The notes: generated by a model from the sequence alone, not told the origin. A DNA stretch of 64,000 bases from Murdochiella vaginalis (GCF_900119705.1 NZ_LT632322.1:248001-312000), one strand, 5' to 3'. Positions 29,601 to 36,592 are shown, counted from the first letter of the stretch. Numbers and translations: made by a program.

Positions 29601-30460
29601 ATTTCCGGTTTAAGGATTTGGAGGCCGGCTGGTATCGTCTGACGGAAACCGCTCCGCCAAAAGGCTATCTACAGCCCAAGAAGGCGGGAACCGATGATAA
29701 CTGGTGGACGCTGGTTCATATCGACTCCGACTTGAACATCTCTATGCCGGAATTGGTCCAGTTCTATGCCAACGGGCAGAACAAGGGAAAGTTCCACCCC
29801 TACATTCGCTTCGAATATCCAGAAGACAAATCGGGTCCGATGCACATCGTCAACTATCTGGACATGAAGTTGAAGATCAAGAAGCTGGATGGAAATGGCC
29901 AGTTGATTAATAAGGATTGGCCGAAGTCGGATAATACAGGCAAGAGCAGGATATTGAAATTGCAGCTGGATCCGGCAGTAGGTAATCCGAACAAGGTGCC
30001 AAAGGCGCTGGCCGACGCGTTAGCGAGCATTGATCTGACGAAGCAAACGGACGACGGCTTCTCGTTTGATCTTCCCTATCCGATGGATGGTAAGTATATT
30101 CTGACCGAGGTAACGGCGCCGGAAGGCTATATTCGCACCTTTAACCGTTATACTCTCTCGATTGACCGAAAAGCGGGGAAGGTCACCTTAAAGGCCATTA
30201 AGAACGCTGGAGATAAGGATCAGTTGTACAACGGTCAGGATTTGACCACAAAACCTGCGATTCTTTGGGAACGGCAGTATAATGCCGATCCGACGAGTAT
30301 GGCGTTAGAGTTGCGCAATCCCAAGGCGGAGTACCCCGATTCCGGCGGAATCGGAACGAGACTCTTCGTAATAAGCGGCCTCGCCCTGAGCCTGACAGCC
30401 TTGGTGGGTCTGGCATATCGTCGAAGAAAGAGAAAAAGAGAAGGAGGTCTCCTATGTTGA
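20633..30460 (+). CDS. Giant pilus tip adhesin with thioester, CnaB/SpaA and vWA-like domains
   Basis: A surface protein of ~3275 residues, first gene of the pilus operon. Residues 1-37 are a signal peptide (cleavage after VYA). Residues ~60-990 look like Ig-like adhesin region. Residues ~970-1190 resemble a thioester domain: Cys1005 in AFCFN and Gln1083 in VVQHLIW fit the Cys-Gln thioester pair. Eleven CnaB/SpaA-type modules follow, recognised by E-boxes such as YTLTEIAPPAGY (Glu1417), with a vWA-like domain at ~1940-2190 whose MIDAS reads DRRTT rather than DxSxS. The C-terminus is YPDSGG, a membrane helix and RRRKRKR, a divergent sorting signal. Start 20633 is chosen for the signal peptide and the upstream GGAAAGGGA; ATG 20615 is possible. 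Tip position is inferred from gene order and domains. Confidence 0.88.
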   Translation: MKSTIGKRVMALALAFLMVLELVPGLLPYEEGNIVYADEAGSTGAVRPALMPTEDEKEQKSDADKTDRSLLNNLVQPFLNNTVVTPQSSDISAQSQNVKEEATPQIDDLRLTPLHYVENKDGSSLCETALSFSWSIPKTAVAGTEVSLTLPEELTQNYYIKKGQEEYPLGQIKDQSGQALFDLFFQFTEAQPQEEAFKEAQGFTSANILFRLTPYGEKAASQSETGLSGQGLIGEELNPETLARIDDQKLSAGLKYNEPVYRGFTYHDEWHDAHPADREQQKTLTFTIQSQQQKKTVSTPLVIKKSRALDEWRSRYPLSYTLQENQATLHMNLNGRLIIPETVVAATVEKNAIAASQEQKQEATKSEDGKPQSFVPRYAVISLTGIKPAQSALTLYTIQDGKARQIFPAEGADFVVSTDTGFALDVPKLQTALQKNADAQAKEKIKTIYYTLQAVKADQQPTLLQTAFYGLDPLAATSPQNGKETEPKDSILHTDYAVASLASQATEVTNALDSTYNTTINFLSAEALSIQEQERKALFTAADQETLSLPAFTEWIKNSTNARAQRAADKKAILKKVNSTERLLASPQRAPLKPGDHGSTSKRFPIEIEYATHQYVWHVSGTQWDTSFEKDKMVWDIQLDIDDLQAATLNFTQLSYSLYASKNQGLKDFKVSFASTKEGLKAPGQGQPFNSDATMALFDTTENKASLSNKRWIRVSASFDTATKTLDGKTVPQNPQNGQYTLGLRVSPDKNYIWEARQEFIEAYKKLTKIPLVITWIQGLNKTDKFNKGFNLVDARFASAVAVGDREYESRFYADKTRSITGKFVGTNSGSSQPKWEVIELLRLKDQSDSAINDAQFTKAGGSVSANGTLQSVVAYVPKKSTDVTVGGYDRYELADKTATGISDWLKTNQLPGTFLVYTFAADPGTVYEENAISINFQSKWDDEQGTTGGQKSGSIREYTPQEKNADYYALAAKVNDWSPDNPKGIYSYGGSSMQIDKTGELAFCFNKAKIFPQSQFGRLGLTQNVVTGDSILNALADPGAFERSGALTLLKKIFFYAEEMKREYQKQYGKQMNTLFYYTVVQHLIWYSSRDNYSLGEFYRDTGLIKAVHDHWFGDAHYDSRVEDSPSTTAGHYAEGKTVTKDGRTYIDVYHATYQVESNILNKMQNGNWTQDKEDSVRIRAYTHAELDKFQSLVTGDVPVPVDFAKVDQDNKGLAGATFAIYDASGNLRKTWTSQVDQNGNLVREPLYLRPGKYVLKELTVPQGRQSIGEVPFEIDFKQEFHWAKTDADFGVEVNRKVIDNEIYSLLINGQKIPYAKDGSIPLVYPNKGIGASGAAALADENMGLVVKNIPDNTAELTFTKTGLEGRVIDGAVFQLVSNDGTSSKNPTYDKRSAGTKGEFRFIGLTDTVGGYTLTEIAPPAGYEMPQPNSWQVTVTKKDPNSPDSKLQATIEGIPFSSNSTQVIPNEPKKTDLKFRKVDEKDSNKGLEGAVFELVQTKGGNYSKQATSDAGMVSNPNYVEGSSDPATKYKEIHDPAKVGFFTFTDLTIGEYTLTERSAPNGYLPNTTTTWRVVVTEQNGQLVTTVYEKKSGTETVIAPDQVLAAYLLTNKQETTSIKLRKYKGEKTPLTLFTSTELTNGKGGKPVAFKLTETNYYGNPLPGAQPRVLALKTDANGDAYFDLSDLHSGGYYVLEEINSPQNYGPAPSANPNDPNAGNLPKLVWNLKVITDANTGKLKVLVAHPDNATVIDPDNQLNGIKNFPDNSKKGRLVARKVGQSIPTSGQVQHTVGIGRAHIRLYDLETVAANQYKRKLNAGGYPIYQERLSAGGVVGGNDDERGWAVFENLDPGSYELVEHMSPAGYKKTENTWLVTVEADGSTTWRRIDGGMKYDPTTKICDLTNVINQPGGTGAQGVELQAPADSPLGQKVQNHHTEVKRDQGTEEKYTVTAKMTGNTGTNYVPKSYRYILALDRRTTPQKQEQNNALFDAKIKEFLTNLKAKAAASKDTVEIAVLNYGYRYSGDGLPLDKIPYVDPDLVMGSSMTFAPLNGATDIDAFFTTKVKPRQKKNTLLNWKQTGYESLKDNLSVNHFGRASDADHINIFVNIDNRTFSPDQTPVSEGIKGFNTAMSRLIGQGVDVWYLHMDYVAQDSNEFSFFTKYLQANHLTWQKYTMSTARFDTEPALDTFLSKIVNLIPDPPVQKPQVEKGIYTVQVKDGFLLDGTPTISPATYATGVTVAADHKSFTVNTLTLPAGKDFTITYTLKRDTNVTLGQDYHEMYTASLTPTPTEDPIAIAGAKYHPAPDTGSGTVELFNTDEDLSRIPLRVTKVDKYGRVKSQAQFRLWKDMSKKVAYENYQNYDVEYDAIAAATGEPGDYYFRELTPGEYVLEELKTPDGFQPPVDEHGQPMHWTIKVTQYKDTDGKVKLQVHLPGDGPQFTPPAGIGAIPSAKYLVAVPDDGRTPPARPDAPYQTIREAQITNYPKTADIAFQKRDAEGTNTLPGAEFTLTGWITQRGANGELLSPIPYKDANGNTTVTVKSDDNGVVFSGLPEGSYVITEVKAPDGYQLPPGTKNMWNVKVSWNKTTGELVPVWEGSGATVNGVPLGDYTKTPAGEIRISNQKARIALHLEKVKASNGDALYTSGFLLAKIDDKGKPTGEYYIEQKKTTDNTYVFTNLTAGRYRLTETVVPNGYLQPQPWYFEVVADPNTGALGFKSDLSSGHSDYQVVYANGTTASSGAEVHYGEKDKVRIKNYQPTSFEFRKVNQSTKSIVGAEFRLIKTKTAADEALGYDATTRATFKYVDGNPKNIADNNKASYTGHGYYRELKGDRYVFAFDQLSEGTYELTEIKLPNGAMKPNLNSGTGNLPTWTIVVERGEKGLVVKKTGSNITPGQTGVVIGKDNFVIPSETATYPTEIKPGALLYNRLTKTSFGFAKVSEDDPTNFVAGAEFTLQKYDKNPQMNSAAQLIGPVLHPEGYYLADGTTLSKKPIIDFRFKDLEAGWYRLTETAPPKGYLQPKKAGTDDNWWTLVHIDSDLNISMPELVQFYANGQNKGKFHPYIRFEYPEDKSGPMHIVNYLDMKLKIKKLDGNGQLINKDWPKSDNTGKSRILKLQLDPAVGNPNKVPKALADALASIDLTKQTDDGFSFDLPYPMDGKYILTEVTAPEGYIRTFNRYTLSIDRKAGKVTLKAIKNAGDKDQLYNGQDLTTKPAILWERQYNADPTSMALELRNPKAEYPDSGGIGTRLFVISGLALSLTALVGLAYRRRKRKREGGLLC

Positions 30461-30483
30461 TTAAGAATGGAGGACCTCCGTAG
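30454..30483 (+). CDS. Candidate leader peptide ending in Pro-Pro-stop
   Basis: A nine-codon ORF, MLIKNGGPP then TAG, starts within the last codons of the adhesin gene. It has the best ribosome site of the locus, AAGGAGGT, 5 nt upstream. GGAGGTC (30443-30449) can pair with GACCTCC (30473-30479) in its own 3' end, hiding that site. Gly-Gly-Pro-Pro before a stop is slow to translate or terminate. A role in setting tip-to-pilin ratio is inference; it could be chance. Confidence 0.35.
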   Translation: MLIKNGGPP

Positions 30484-30651
30484 GGAGCAGCAGAGCCGAA
30501 GACGCCTCGGTATCTTTCCGGCGGCGGCACCGCGAAACAGGGTGTTGCTCCGCAGAGGAATCGGGATCTAGAGGATTGGATCCGTTCCGAGGCAAGGGAA
30601 TGATTCACGCGCAGAAATCGTGCGCAACGAACAAAACGAAAGGAAGTCACG
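30484..30651 (+). promoter_or_regulatory. Structured mRNA leader of the major pilin gene
   Basis: The 168 nt before the pilin start can form nested stems: GCCTCGG (30504-30510) with CCGAGGC (30587-30593), and GGAGCA near 30484 with TGCTCC near 30545. There is no T-run, so these are not simple terminators. Differential stability or attenuation between tip and pilin is a plausible role. Confidence 0.4.
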
Positions 30652-32901
30652 ATGAAAAAGACAAACAGAGTATTGGCCTTCTTGCTGGCCATCGCGATGC
30701 TGCTCGGCATGGCAGTTCCGATGACGGCACAGGCAGACACGTCAAATGTACCGGGGGAGACAACTGTGGACATTCATAAGGTGTTGATGCCCAAGGACGC
30801 CTTTACGAACTGGCAGCCGAAACCCCATGATGGCTCGCAGATTGCCGATTTAGCTGACTATTTCGGAGCCGGCGCCAAAGCCATTAATGGCGTTGCTTTT
30901 CGTGTTTACAAGGTGACTGATGATAAGGGTCCGAATTCCGTTCCAGGCAACGATGATTCTTTAAAACCTTATGGCACGTTCGATTCCACCAAATACTACA
31001 CGCTCATGAAATTTGGCAATCCAGAGAAGGAATTTGTCCTGACGCAAAAAGTGGGAACAGAAGACGGGATTGCTCAGGTTACTCTGCCCAATGGGAAATA
31101 CTACATTGTTGAGGACAAGGCTAACTCCACTTATAACGAGACGAATATGACGGGCATGAAAGCGGTTCCGTTCATGTTGGAATTGCCGGCACCGATGCCT
31201 AATGGTACAAAGAACTACGATACCACGGACATTCTTCACGTTTATCCCAAAAACACGGACGACAAGGTAAAATTTGATAAGAACTTTGCCCAAAAGCACG
31301 GCCTGGAAGCCATCAAGGATCCCAACACCTTAAAAGATGTTGGCGCTGTTGTTGAGAATTACCAGAAACAAAAGGCCACCCTTTCTGCTCGCGTTGGCCA
31401 GCCGGTTCCCTATGAATCCGTTGCCGAAATGCCAACGGGAACCTTTTTCAAACAGCTTCACTTCAACGACCTTTTTGAAAAAGGCTTGAAGTACGTTACA
31501 GGTAGCATGGAAGTAACTTGGAATGTAGTAACTTCGAATGACAAGACGAAGCCCGCTACAGGAAACGCCTTGACCAAAGGCACCGACTATACCATTACCG
31601 AAACCGAATCCGGTTTTGACATTAGCTTTACGGAAACCGGACTCAAGAAATTAAACGATGCCGCCAAGACAGCCGATATTCAAATCTGGTTCAGCTACAA
31701 TGGCGAAGTCACCAAAGAGGCCATCATTGATAAGCCCATCGACAACAACATTACGATGATCTTTAACCATGAAAAACCGACCCCCGTTCCGGTTCAGCCG
31801 AAAGGTGGAAAGATTGACGTAACCAAAAGCTGGGCAGATGGTGGTCAGGCACCCAAGAATGTAAAAGTAAAATACGTCTTAAAAGAGGGAGACAAGGTTG
31901 TTGGCGCCGTTAAGTTGCCGGTAGCCGGTACCACAGCGATTGATTTGGGCGATGGAATCAAATTCACCCCGAGCGCAGCAAATAGCCTCAGCGGTACGTT
32001 CTCCGGACTGGATGATACAAAAGAGTATACGGTAGTGGAATTTGTAGATGGCTATACACCGCAATACACAACTGCTGAGGTAGCACCAGGAAAGCTTACC
32101 ATTACCAATACCAAGACTCCGACGAGCATCACTCCGACTCCCCCGTCCGTAGAAACTCACGGAAAGCGCTTTGTTAAGACGAACGACAAAACCGGCAATG
32201 AACTGAAGCGTTTGAACAATGCCCAGTTCATTATCAAGAAGGACGAGGGCACGGCCAATGTTCAGTACCTGACTCTTAAGAAGGATGCAACGGCGGCTAA
32301 CGATAAAACTGCTTATGATACTGCAGAAAAAAATTACCAGGATGCCATTGACCGCCTGAATGTCCTATTGGGCAAAACGACTTTGACCACTGATGAACAG
32401 ACGGAAAAGACCAAGTTGGAAGGGGCAGATACGGTTACCGGCTCCATCAAACAACTTAAGGCTGCTCGCGACAAGGCCTATGCCAAGGTGAATGAAGTTT
32501 GGGATTGGACCGCAGACAAGGATGCCGCTTATAAGTTTACTTCCGATGCGCAGGGTCAATTCGAGGTCAAGGGTCTGCGGATGCTGCCAAGTGGGAAAGT
32601 CTACACGGTAGAAGAAGTGAAAGCCCCGGCCGGCTACGTCCTTCCGTCGAATGCGGCAACCATCGCCACCTTCACCGTTGGCGAAGGCTCCTACGACACA
32701 CAGAAACAAGGCATTGAATACAAGCTGGATATGACCGGTGTAACTAACCCAACCGCCCTCCAGATCGAGAATACCTTGGTGACCATCCCCAAGACCGGTG
32801 GTATGGGCACGGCCCTCTTCATCGGCGGCGGCATTGCCCTGATGTTGGGTGCGGGCTATGTGTTCCTGAAGAACCGCAAAGAGGAAATGGCTGCCGAATA
32901 A
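30652..32901 (+). CDS. Major pilin subunit (SpaA/fimbrial isopeptide type, IPKTG anchor)
   Basis: A 749-residue backbone pilin. The signal peptide ends after AQA (residue 28). Lys200 lies in HVYPK, the pilin motif joined to the next subunit by a class C sortase. Middle domains are of the fimbrial isopeptide D2 type, and the last domain has the E-box YTVEEVKAPAGY with Glu655. The sorting signal is IPKTG (712-716), a hydrophobic helix and KNRKEE. Residues ~546-617 in the last domain are an Ala/Lys/Asp-rich helical insert, not usual for a CnaB fold. The ATG follows GAAAGGAAG. Sortases lie downstream. Confidence 0.92.
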   Translation: MKKTNRVLAFLLAIAMLLGMAVPMTAQADTSNVPGETTVDIHKVLMPKDAFTNWQPKPHDGSQIADLADYFGAGAKAINGVAFRVYKVTDDKGPNSVPGNDDSLKPYGTFDSTKYYTLMKFGNPEKEFVLTQKVGTEDGIAQVTLPNGKYYIVEDKANSTYNETNMTGMKAVPFMLELPAPMPNGTKNYDTTDILHVYPKNTDDKVKFDKNFAQKHGLEAIKDPNTLKDVGAVVENYQKQKATLSARVGQPVPYESVAEMPTGTFFKQLHFNDLFEKGLKYVTGSMEVTWNVVTSNDKTKPATGNALTKGTDYTITETESGFDISFTETGLKKLNDAAKTADIQIWFSYNGEVTKEAIIDKPIDNNITMIFNHEKPTPVPVQPKGGKIDVTKSWADGGQAPKNVKVKYVLKEGDKVVGAVKLPVAGTTAIDLGDGIKFTPSAANSLSGTFSGLDDTKEYTVVEFVDGYTPQYTTAEVAPGKLTITNTKTPTSITPTPPSVETHGKRFVKTNDKTGNELKRLNNAQFIIKKDEGTANVQYLTLKKDATAANDKTAYDTAEKNYQDAIDRLNVLLGKTTLTTDEQTEKTKLEGADTVTGSIKQLKAARDKAYAKVNEVWDWTADKDAAYKFTSDAQGQFEVKGLRMLPSGKVYTVEEVKAPAGYVLPSNAATIATFTVGEGSYDTQKQGIEYKLDMTGVTNPTALQIENTLVTIPKTGGMGTALFIGGGIALMLGAGYVFLKNRKEEMAAE

Positions 32902-33016
32902 GGTTAGCCTTAGCGATCGCCGGCGAACGCGGCGATAGCAAGAAAAGTGTTGCGACGGTTTCCCTTGACGTACGACGTTAGGCAAACCGACGCAGAAAAA
33001 CAGATGGAAAAGGTCT

Positions 33017-33035
33017 CCGGGAGCCATGCTCCCGG
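33017..33035 (+). other. Hairpin upstream of base pilin ribosome site
   Basis: CCGGGAGC (33017-33024) pairs with GCTCCCGG (33028-33035) around a 3-nt loop, ending 8 nt before the GAGGAGG site of the base pilin gene. No T-run follows. It may be a stabilising or attenuating stem that lowers base pilin expression. Confidence 0.5.
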
Positions 33036-33055
33036 GGCCTGATGAGGAGGTAAGA

Positions 33056-34360
33056 ATGCAGCAATCAAGAAGGTGGAGAATGCTAAACGCGCTCATAGCG
33101 GGCGTATTCTGTCTGGCCTTGCTCTTACCTCTTTTTCAGGCTCACGCGGCGGGCAAGAACAGCCTGACCATTGTCCGCTACAAGCAAGGTGCAGCCTTGC
33201 ATGAGATCAATAAGAAGCCGGAAGGAGGTGAGCCGGTCGCCGGCTCGGTGTTTACGCTGTGGAAGGTGGGCGAGAAGCGCTCCCTGTCCACGGAAGAGTA
33301 CACGCAAATCCTCAGCGCCTTGGAGAACAAGACGGTGGATGAGCTGACGGCGGCGTATCACAAACCAGTTACCTCCGGCAAGACGGACAGCAAGGGAGAG
33401 ATAAAAATCCCCGATTTGGAAGATGGCTTATACTATGTGCGGGAGAACGATACGGGTAAGGGGACTATTGCGCCCTTGCTGGTACCGTTGCCGCTCCAAA
33501 CCGAGAATGGCCCGGAAACGAACGTCACGGTGTATCCGAAGATTGTTCAACCCGAAACGCCTTCCGGGGAAATCGTGTTGACGAAGACGGATTTACGGGG
33601 GAAACCTTTGGAGGGAGCGCATTTCCGCCTCTTCCAAAAGACGGCAGAAGGCCTGATCGAGGTGCCGCTGATGGCGACATCGAATGCGCCCTATCGCTAT
33701 GATCGGGGCGGACAAACCGATGTCGATCTGGTTTCGGGCAGCGATGGCACGTTACGTGTGACAAACTTGCCGGAGGGAGAGTACGTATTCAAAGAAGTGC
33801 AGGCGCCGGTAGGCTATACGGCCGATGCCGTGCAGAAGTCGGCAACGGTGAAGGCGGAAAAAACCACACGGCTTACGGTCACGAATGCGCCCAACGAAAC
33901 GGGCGGATTCCGCTTTCAAAAGATTTCCAAAGACGGCAAGAAGACGCCGCTTGCCGGGGCGAAGTTTGCCGTATTTGTAAAGACGGAACAAGGCTGGCAG
34001 TCGTTCCGGCGCGATGGCAAAGACGTAGTGTTGACGTCAGGCGCGGATGGCTTTTTTGCCCTGACCGATGTGCCGTTTGGGCGCTATGCGCTGTATGAGA
34101 TTGCCACGCCGAAGGGCTATCAGTTTAACGACGAGCACATCTTCTTTACGGTGGATGCGACGTCCTATGATGAGGGCAAGTTCATCCCCATTGAAAATGA
34201 GAAGACACCGCCGGGAACGCCGCCGGGAACACCGCCGACGCGCCCGCCGAAGAAGCCGCCGGTTAAGACAGGCGATCGGAGCATGCTTTCTTATATCTTG
34301 CTGGCGGGAGCAGCCGGATGCGGCCTGTTGCTTCTGGGACGGAAGAAGAAAGAGGAATAG
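33056..34360 (+). CDS. Minor (base) pilin with SpaA-type domains
   Basis: A 434-residue secreted protein. The signal peptide ends near AHA (about residue 26). The first domain has VTVYPK near residue 162, a pilin-like Lys motif. Two later SpaA/CnaB domains carry E-boxes YVFKEVQAPVGY and YALYEIATPKGY. A Pro/Thr-rich linker (TPPGTPPGTPPTRPPKKPP) leads to the sorting region PVKTGD, a membrane helix and GRKKKEE. Pro-rich linker plus small size fit the pilus base subunit attached to the wall. ATG 33056 follows GAGGAGG; an earlier ATG at 33026 lies in a hairpin. Confidence 0.88.
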   Translation: MQQSRRWRMLNALIAGVFCLALLLPLFQAHAAGKNSLTIVRYKQGAALHEINKKPEGGEPVAGSVFTLWKVGEKRSLSTEEYTQILSALENKTVDELTAAYHKPVTSGKTDSKGEIKIPDLEDGLYYVRENDTGKGTIAPLLVPLPLQTENGPETNVTVYPKIVQPETPSGEIVLTKTDLRGKPLEGAHFRLFQKTAEGLIEVPLMATSNAPYRYDRGGQTDVDLVSGSDGTLRVTNLPEGEYVFKEVQAPVGYTADAVQKSATVKAEKTTRLTVTNAPNETGGFRFQKISKDGKKTPLAGAKFAVFVKTEQGWQSFRRDGKDVVLTSGADGFFALTDVPFGRYALYEIATPKGYQFNDEHIFFTVDATSYDEGKFIPIENEKTPPGTPPGTPPTRPPKKPPVKTGDRSMLSYILLAGAAGCGLLLLGRKKKEE

Positions 34361-34448
34361 AGTCTAACGCAGACAACGTCGGCTCTATTCCGTTGCCGGT
34401 ATAAAAATCGGCGCACGAATGGGAAACCCACAGAATAGGCCAAGGACG

Positions 34449-35459
34449 ATGACCCCAACCAAGCGAAAAACCAAAGGAAGAAAAGGAAGAGCCATGTTGC
34501 CCATCTTGTTGTTTTTGATGGGCTTGGCTCTTTTTTCCTATCCCTACCTTTCGGACCTGTATTATCGTGTCGAGCAGAAGGATCAGGTGGCGAATTTCGT
34601 GAAGGGCAAGGAAGATCTGAGCCCGGAGGAGATAGCCGAGCGGATGCGCCTTGCGCAGGGCTACAATGATTCGCTGCTGAATCAGCCGACGAAGGACCCC
34701 TATGTCGAGAAGAACCGGGAGGAGGGACGCCGCCATTACGCGAAGATGTTGGAAATTGAGGAAAAAATCGGCGTCATCCAGTACCCGGCGGTGAACATCG
34801 AGCTGCCTATTTATGCGGGTACAAACGAGGATGTTCTGCAACATGCGGCGGGCCATTTGGAGGGCACATCGCTTCCGATCGGCGGAAACAGCACCCATGC
34901 CGTAATTACGACGCATTCGGGTTTGCCCAATGTGCGCCTCTTCACCGACCTGCATGAGGCCAAGGTTGGCGACAAGTTCTATGTCCACAATTTCAAGGAA
35001 ATTTTGGCGTATCAGGTGGATGCCATCGACAAGATTACACCCGATGACTTTTCCAAGCTGCTCATCGTTCCCGGACATGATTACGTCACGCTTCTCACGT
35101 GCACGCCCGTAGGCATCAATTCGCATCGCCTGATCGTGCGCGGCCATCGCGTGCCCTATGTGCCGGCGGTGGAGGAGCAGGTCATTGCGGAGAACGAGAC
35201 CAATTTCCGCTATCGTTATCTCTTTTATGCGGCGATTGCGCTCATTCTCTTCCTGCTGATTCTCATTTTCTTGTTGCGCAGCCGTGCGAAGCGCCTGGAG
35301 CGCCGCATGAAGAAGCTGGAGCAGGAAAAGGGGCTGGGCGTACCGGATAAGCCCTCGGAGGAGGCTATTGACGGGGCACAGGATGCGTCCTCGCAGGCGG
35401 CGGATGGCTCGAGCGGCGAGCCGGACGAGAATTCGGACGTCAAGGGGAGAAAGTCATGA
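34449..35459 (+). CDS. Class C sortase 1
   Basis: A 336-residue pilus-polymerising transpeptidase. It has an N-terminal membrane helix (about residues 17-35), the lid motif DPY (in TKDPYVEK) that covers the active site, and His156, Cys218 in LLTCTP and Arg227 as the catalytic triad. A second membrane helix and an acidic tail are C-terminal. Start 34449 follows CAAGGA; ATG 34419 is alternative. Its stop overlaps the next sortase by 4 bp. It probably joins the major pilin through Lys200 and IPKTG. Confidence 0.92.
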   Translation: MTPTKRKTKGRKGRAMLPILLFLMGLALFSYPYLSDLYYRVEQKDQVANFVKGKEDLSPEEIAERMRLAQGYNDSLLNQPTKDPYVEKNREEGRRHYAKMLEIEEKIGVIQYPAVNIELPIYAGTNEDVLQHAAGHLEGTSLPIGGNSTHAVITTHSGLPNVRLFTDLHEAKVGDKFYVHNFKEILAYQVDAIDKITPDDFSKLLIVPGHDYVTLLTCTPVGINSHRLIVRGHRVPYVPAVEEQVIAENETNFRYRYLFYAAIALILFLLILIFLLRSRAKRLERRMKKLEQEKGLGVPDKPSEEAIDGAQDASSQAADGSSGEPDENSDVKGRKS

Positions 35460-36409
35460 CGGATTCGACAAACCATACGGATACGCTTTCGCCAACGCCA
35501 CCGACACCACAAACGCCGCCGACATCGCCGACGTCGCCAACGCCGAAAAAGTCCTGGCGCCGCTCCAACCGCTTTCTGCTGTTGCTGTTTTTTGCGGGGC
35601 TGCTCCTTGCGGCCTATCCTTTCCTCTCGGATTACTATTACCGCATCGATTTTGACCAAAAAATTCAAACGTTTGAAGAAGGGGCAAAGACGTTGGATTC
35701 GGAAGAAATCGCGCGGCGCATGGCGCTTGCCCGTGCATATAATCGAACGCTGGATCCCAGCCGTCTGGCGGATCCCTACACCAAAGAGGAGGAAGAGGGG
35801 CGTGCCGAGTATGCGCGGATGCTGGAAATGCACGAAATTATGGGGCATATCGAGGTTCCGAAGCTGGATATTTCCTTGCCGGTCTATGCCGGCACATCGG
35901 AGTCGGTTCTGAGCTATGCGGCAGGCCATTTGGAGGGGACGTCCCTGCCCATTGGCGGGACGAGCACACATGCCGTCATCACGGCACATCGGGGGCTTCC
36001 GCAGGCCAAGCTGTTCCGGGAGATCGATCAGCTTAAGGTGGGCGATGTCTTTTATTTCAAGAATATTGAGGGGACATTGGCCTACAAGGTGGATCGCATT
36101 CTGACGGTGGAGCCGGACAATTTTGAGCCGGTTCTGGTGGTGGAGGGCAAGGATTACATGACCCTTCTCACGTGCACGCCGTATATGATCAATAGTCACC
36201 GCCTTTTGGTGCGTGGGGAGCGCACAACCTATGTTGCGCCTGTAGAAGAAAAGGAGTTGGAGATGCCGGCAAACTTGCGCATTTATAAGGCCGCCTTTTA
36301 TGTGGCCCTGGTTCTGATTATCCTGTTGACGATTGCGATTATTCACCTCAGCCGCAAATATAAGAAGCTGCGCCATCGTCTTGATGCGTTAGAAGCAAAA
36401 AGCAAATAA
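35456..36409 (+). CDS. Class C sortase 2
   Basis: A 317-residue paralogue of the preceding sortase. A Pro/Thr-rich N-terminus (about residues 9-35) precedes the membrane helix. The lid is DPY (in ADPYTKEE), and the triad is His178, Cys240 (LLTCTPYMINSHRLLVR) and Arg249. A C-terminal membrane helix follows. Translationally coupled to sortase 1 by ATGA. Two sortases in one pilus locus often divide labour between backbone polymerisation and incorporation of tip or base subunits; which does what here is not visible. Confidence 0.92.
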   Translation: MTDSTNHTDTLSPTPPTPQTPPTSPTSPTPKKSWRRSNRFLLLLFFAGLLLAAYPFLSDYYYRIDFDQKIQTFEEGAKTLDSEEIARRMALARAYNRTLDPSRLADPYTKEEEEGRAEYARMLEMHEIMGHIEVPKLDISLPVYAGTSESVLSYAAGHLEGTSLPIGGTSTHAVITAHRGLPQAKLFREIDQLKVGDVFYFKNIEGTLAYKVDRILTVEPDNFEPVLVVEGKDYMTLLTCTPYMINSHRLLVRGERTTYVAPVEEKELEMPANLRIYKAAFYVALVLIILLTIAIIHLSRKYKKLRHRLDALEAKSK

Positions 36410-36417
36410 CAGCGCTT

Positions 36418-36528
36418 GTGGTAGTGCAGCGACAGAACGGAATCGTTGCCGGAAAATTCAAAGACATTCCGAAGCCCATGTTTGTGGTCGGGCTCTGCAT
36501 GTTGTTCTATCTGTACACGCTGATCTAA
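36418..36528 (+). CDS. Possible small membrane peptide after the sortases
   Basis: A 36-codon GTG-initiated frame starts 8 bp after the sortase 2 stop. Its second half (MFVVGLCMLFYLYTLI) is hydrophobic enough for one membrane helix, and the first half is basic. There is no good ribosome site, so translation would need coupling. It may be a remnant or chance frame. Confidence 0.2.
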   Translation: MVVQRQNGIVAGKFKDIPKPMFVVGLCMLFYLYTLI

Positions 36529-36552
36529 CGACAACAGGACATAGAGTTGTTA

Positions 36553-36592
36553 AAAAAAAGCGCCGCAACGGTACCCGTTGCGGCGTTTTTTC
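36553..36592. terminator. Bidirectional terminator after the pilus operon
   Basis: CGCCGCAACGG (36561-36571) pairs with CCGTTGCGGCG (36575-36585) around TAC, with a run of A before and T after. It separates the pilus operon from the convergent sigma/anti-sigma operon. Confidence 0.92.
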
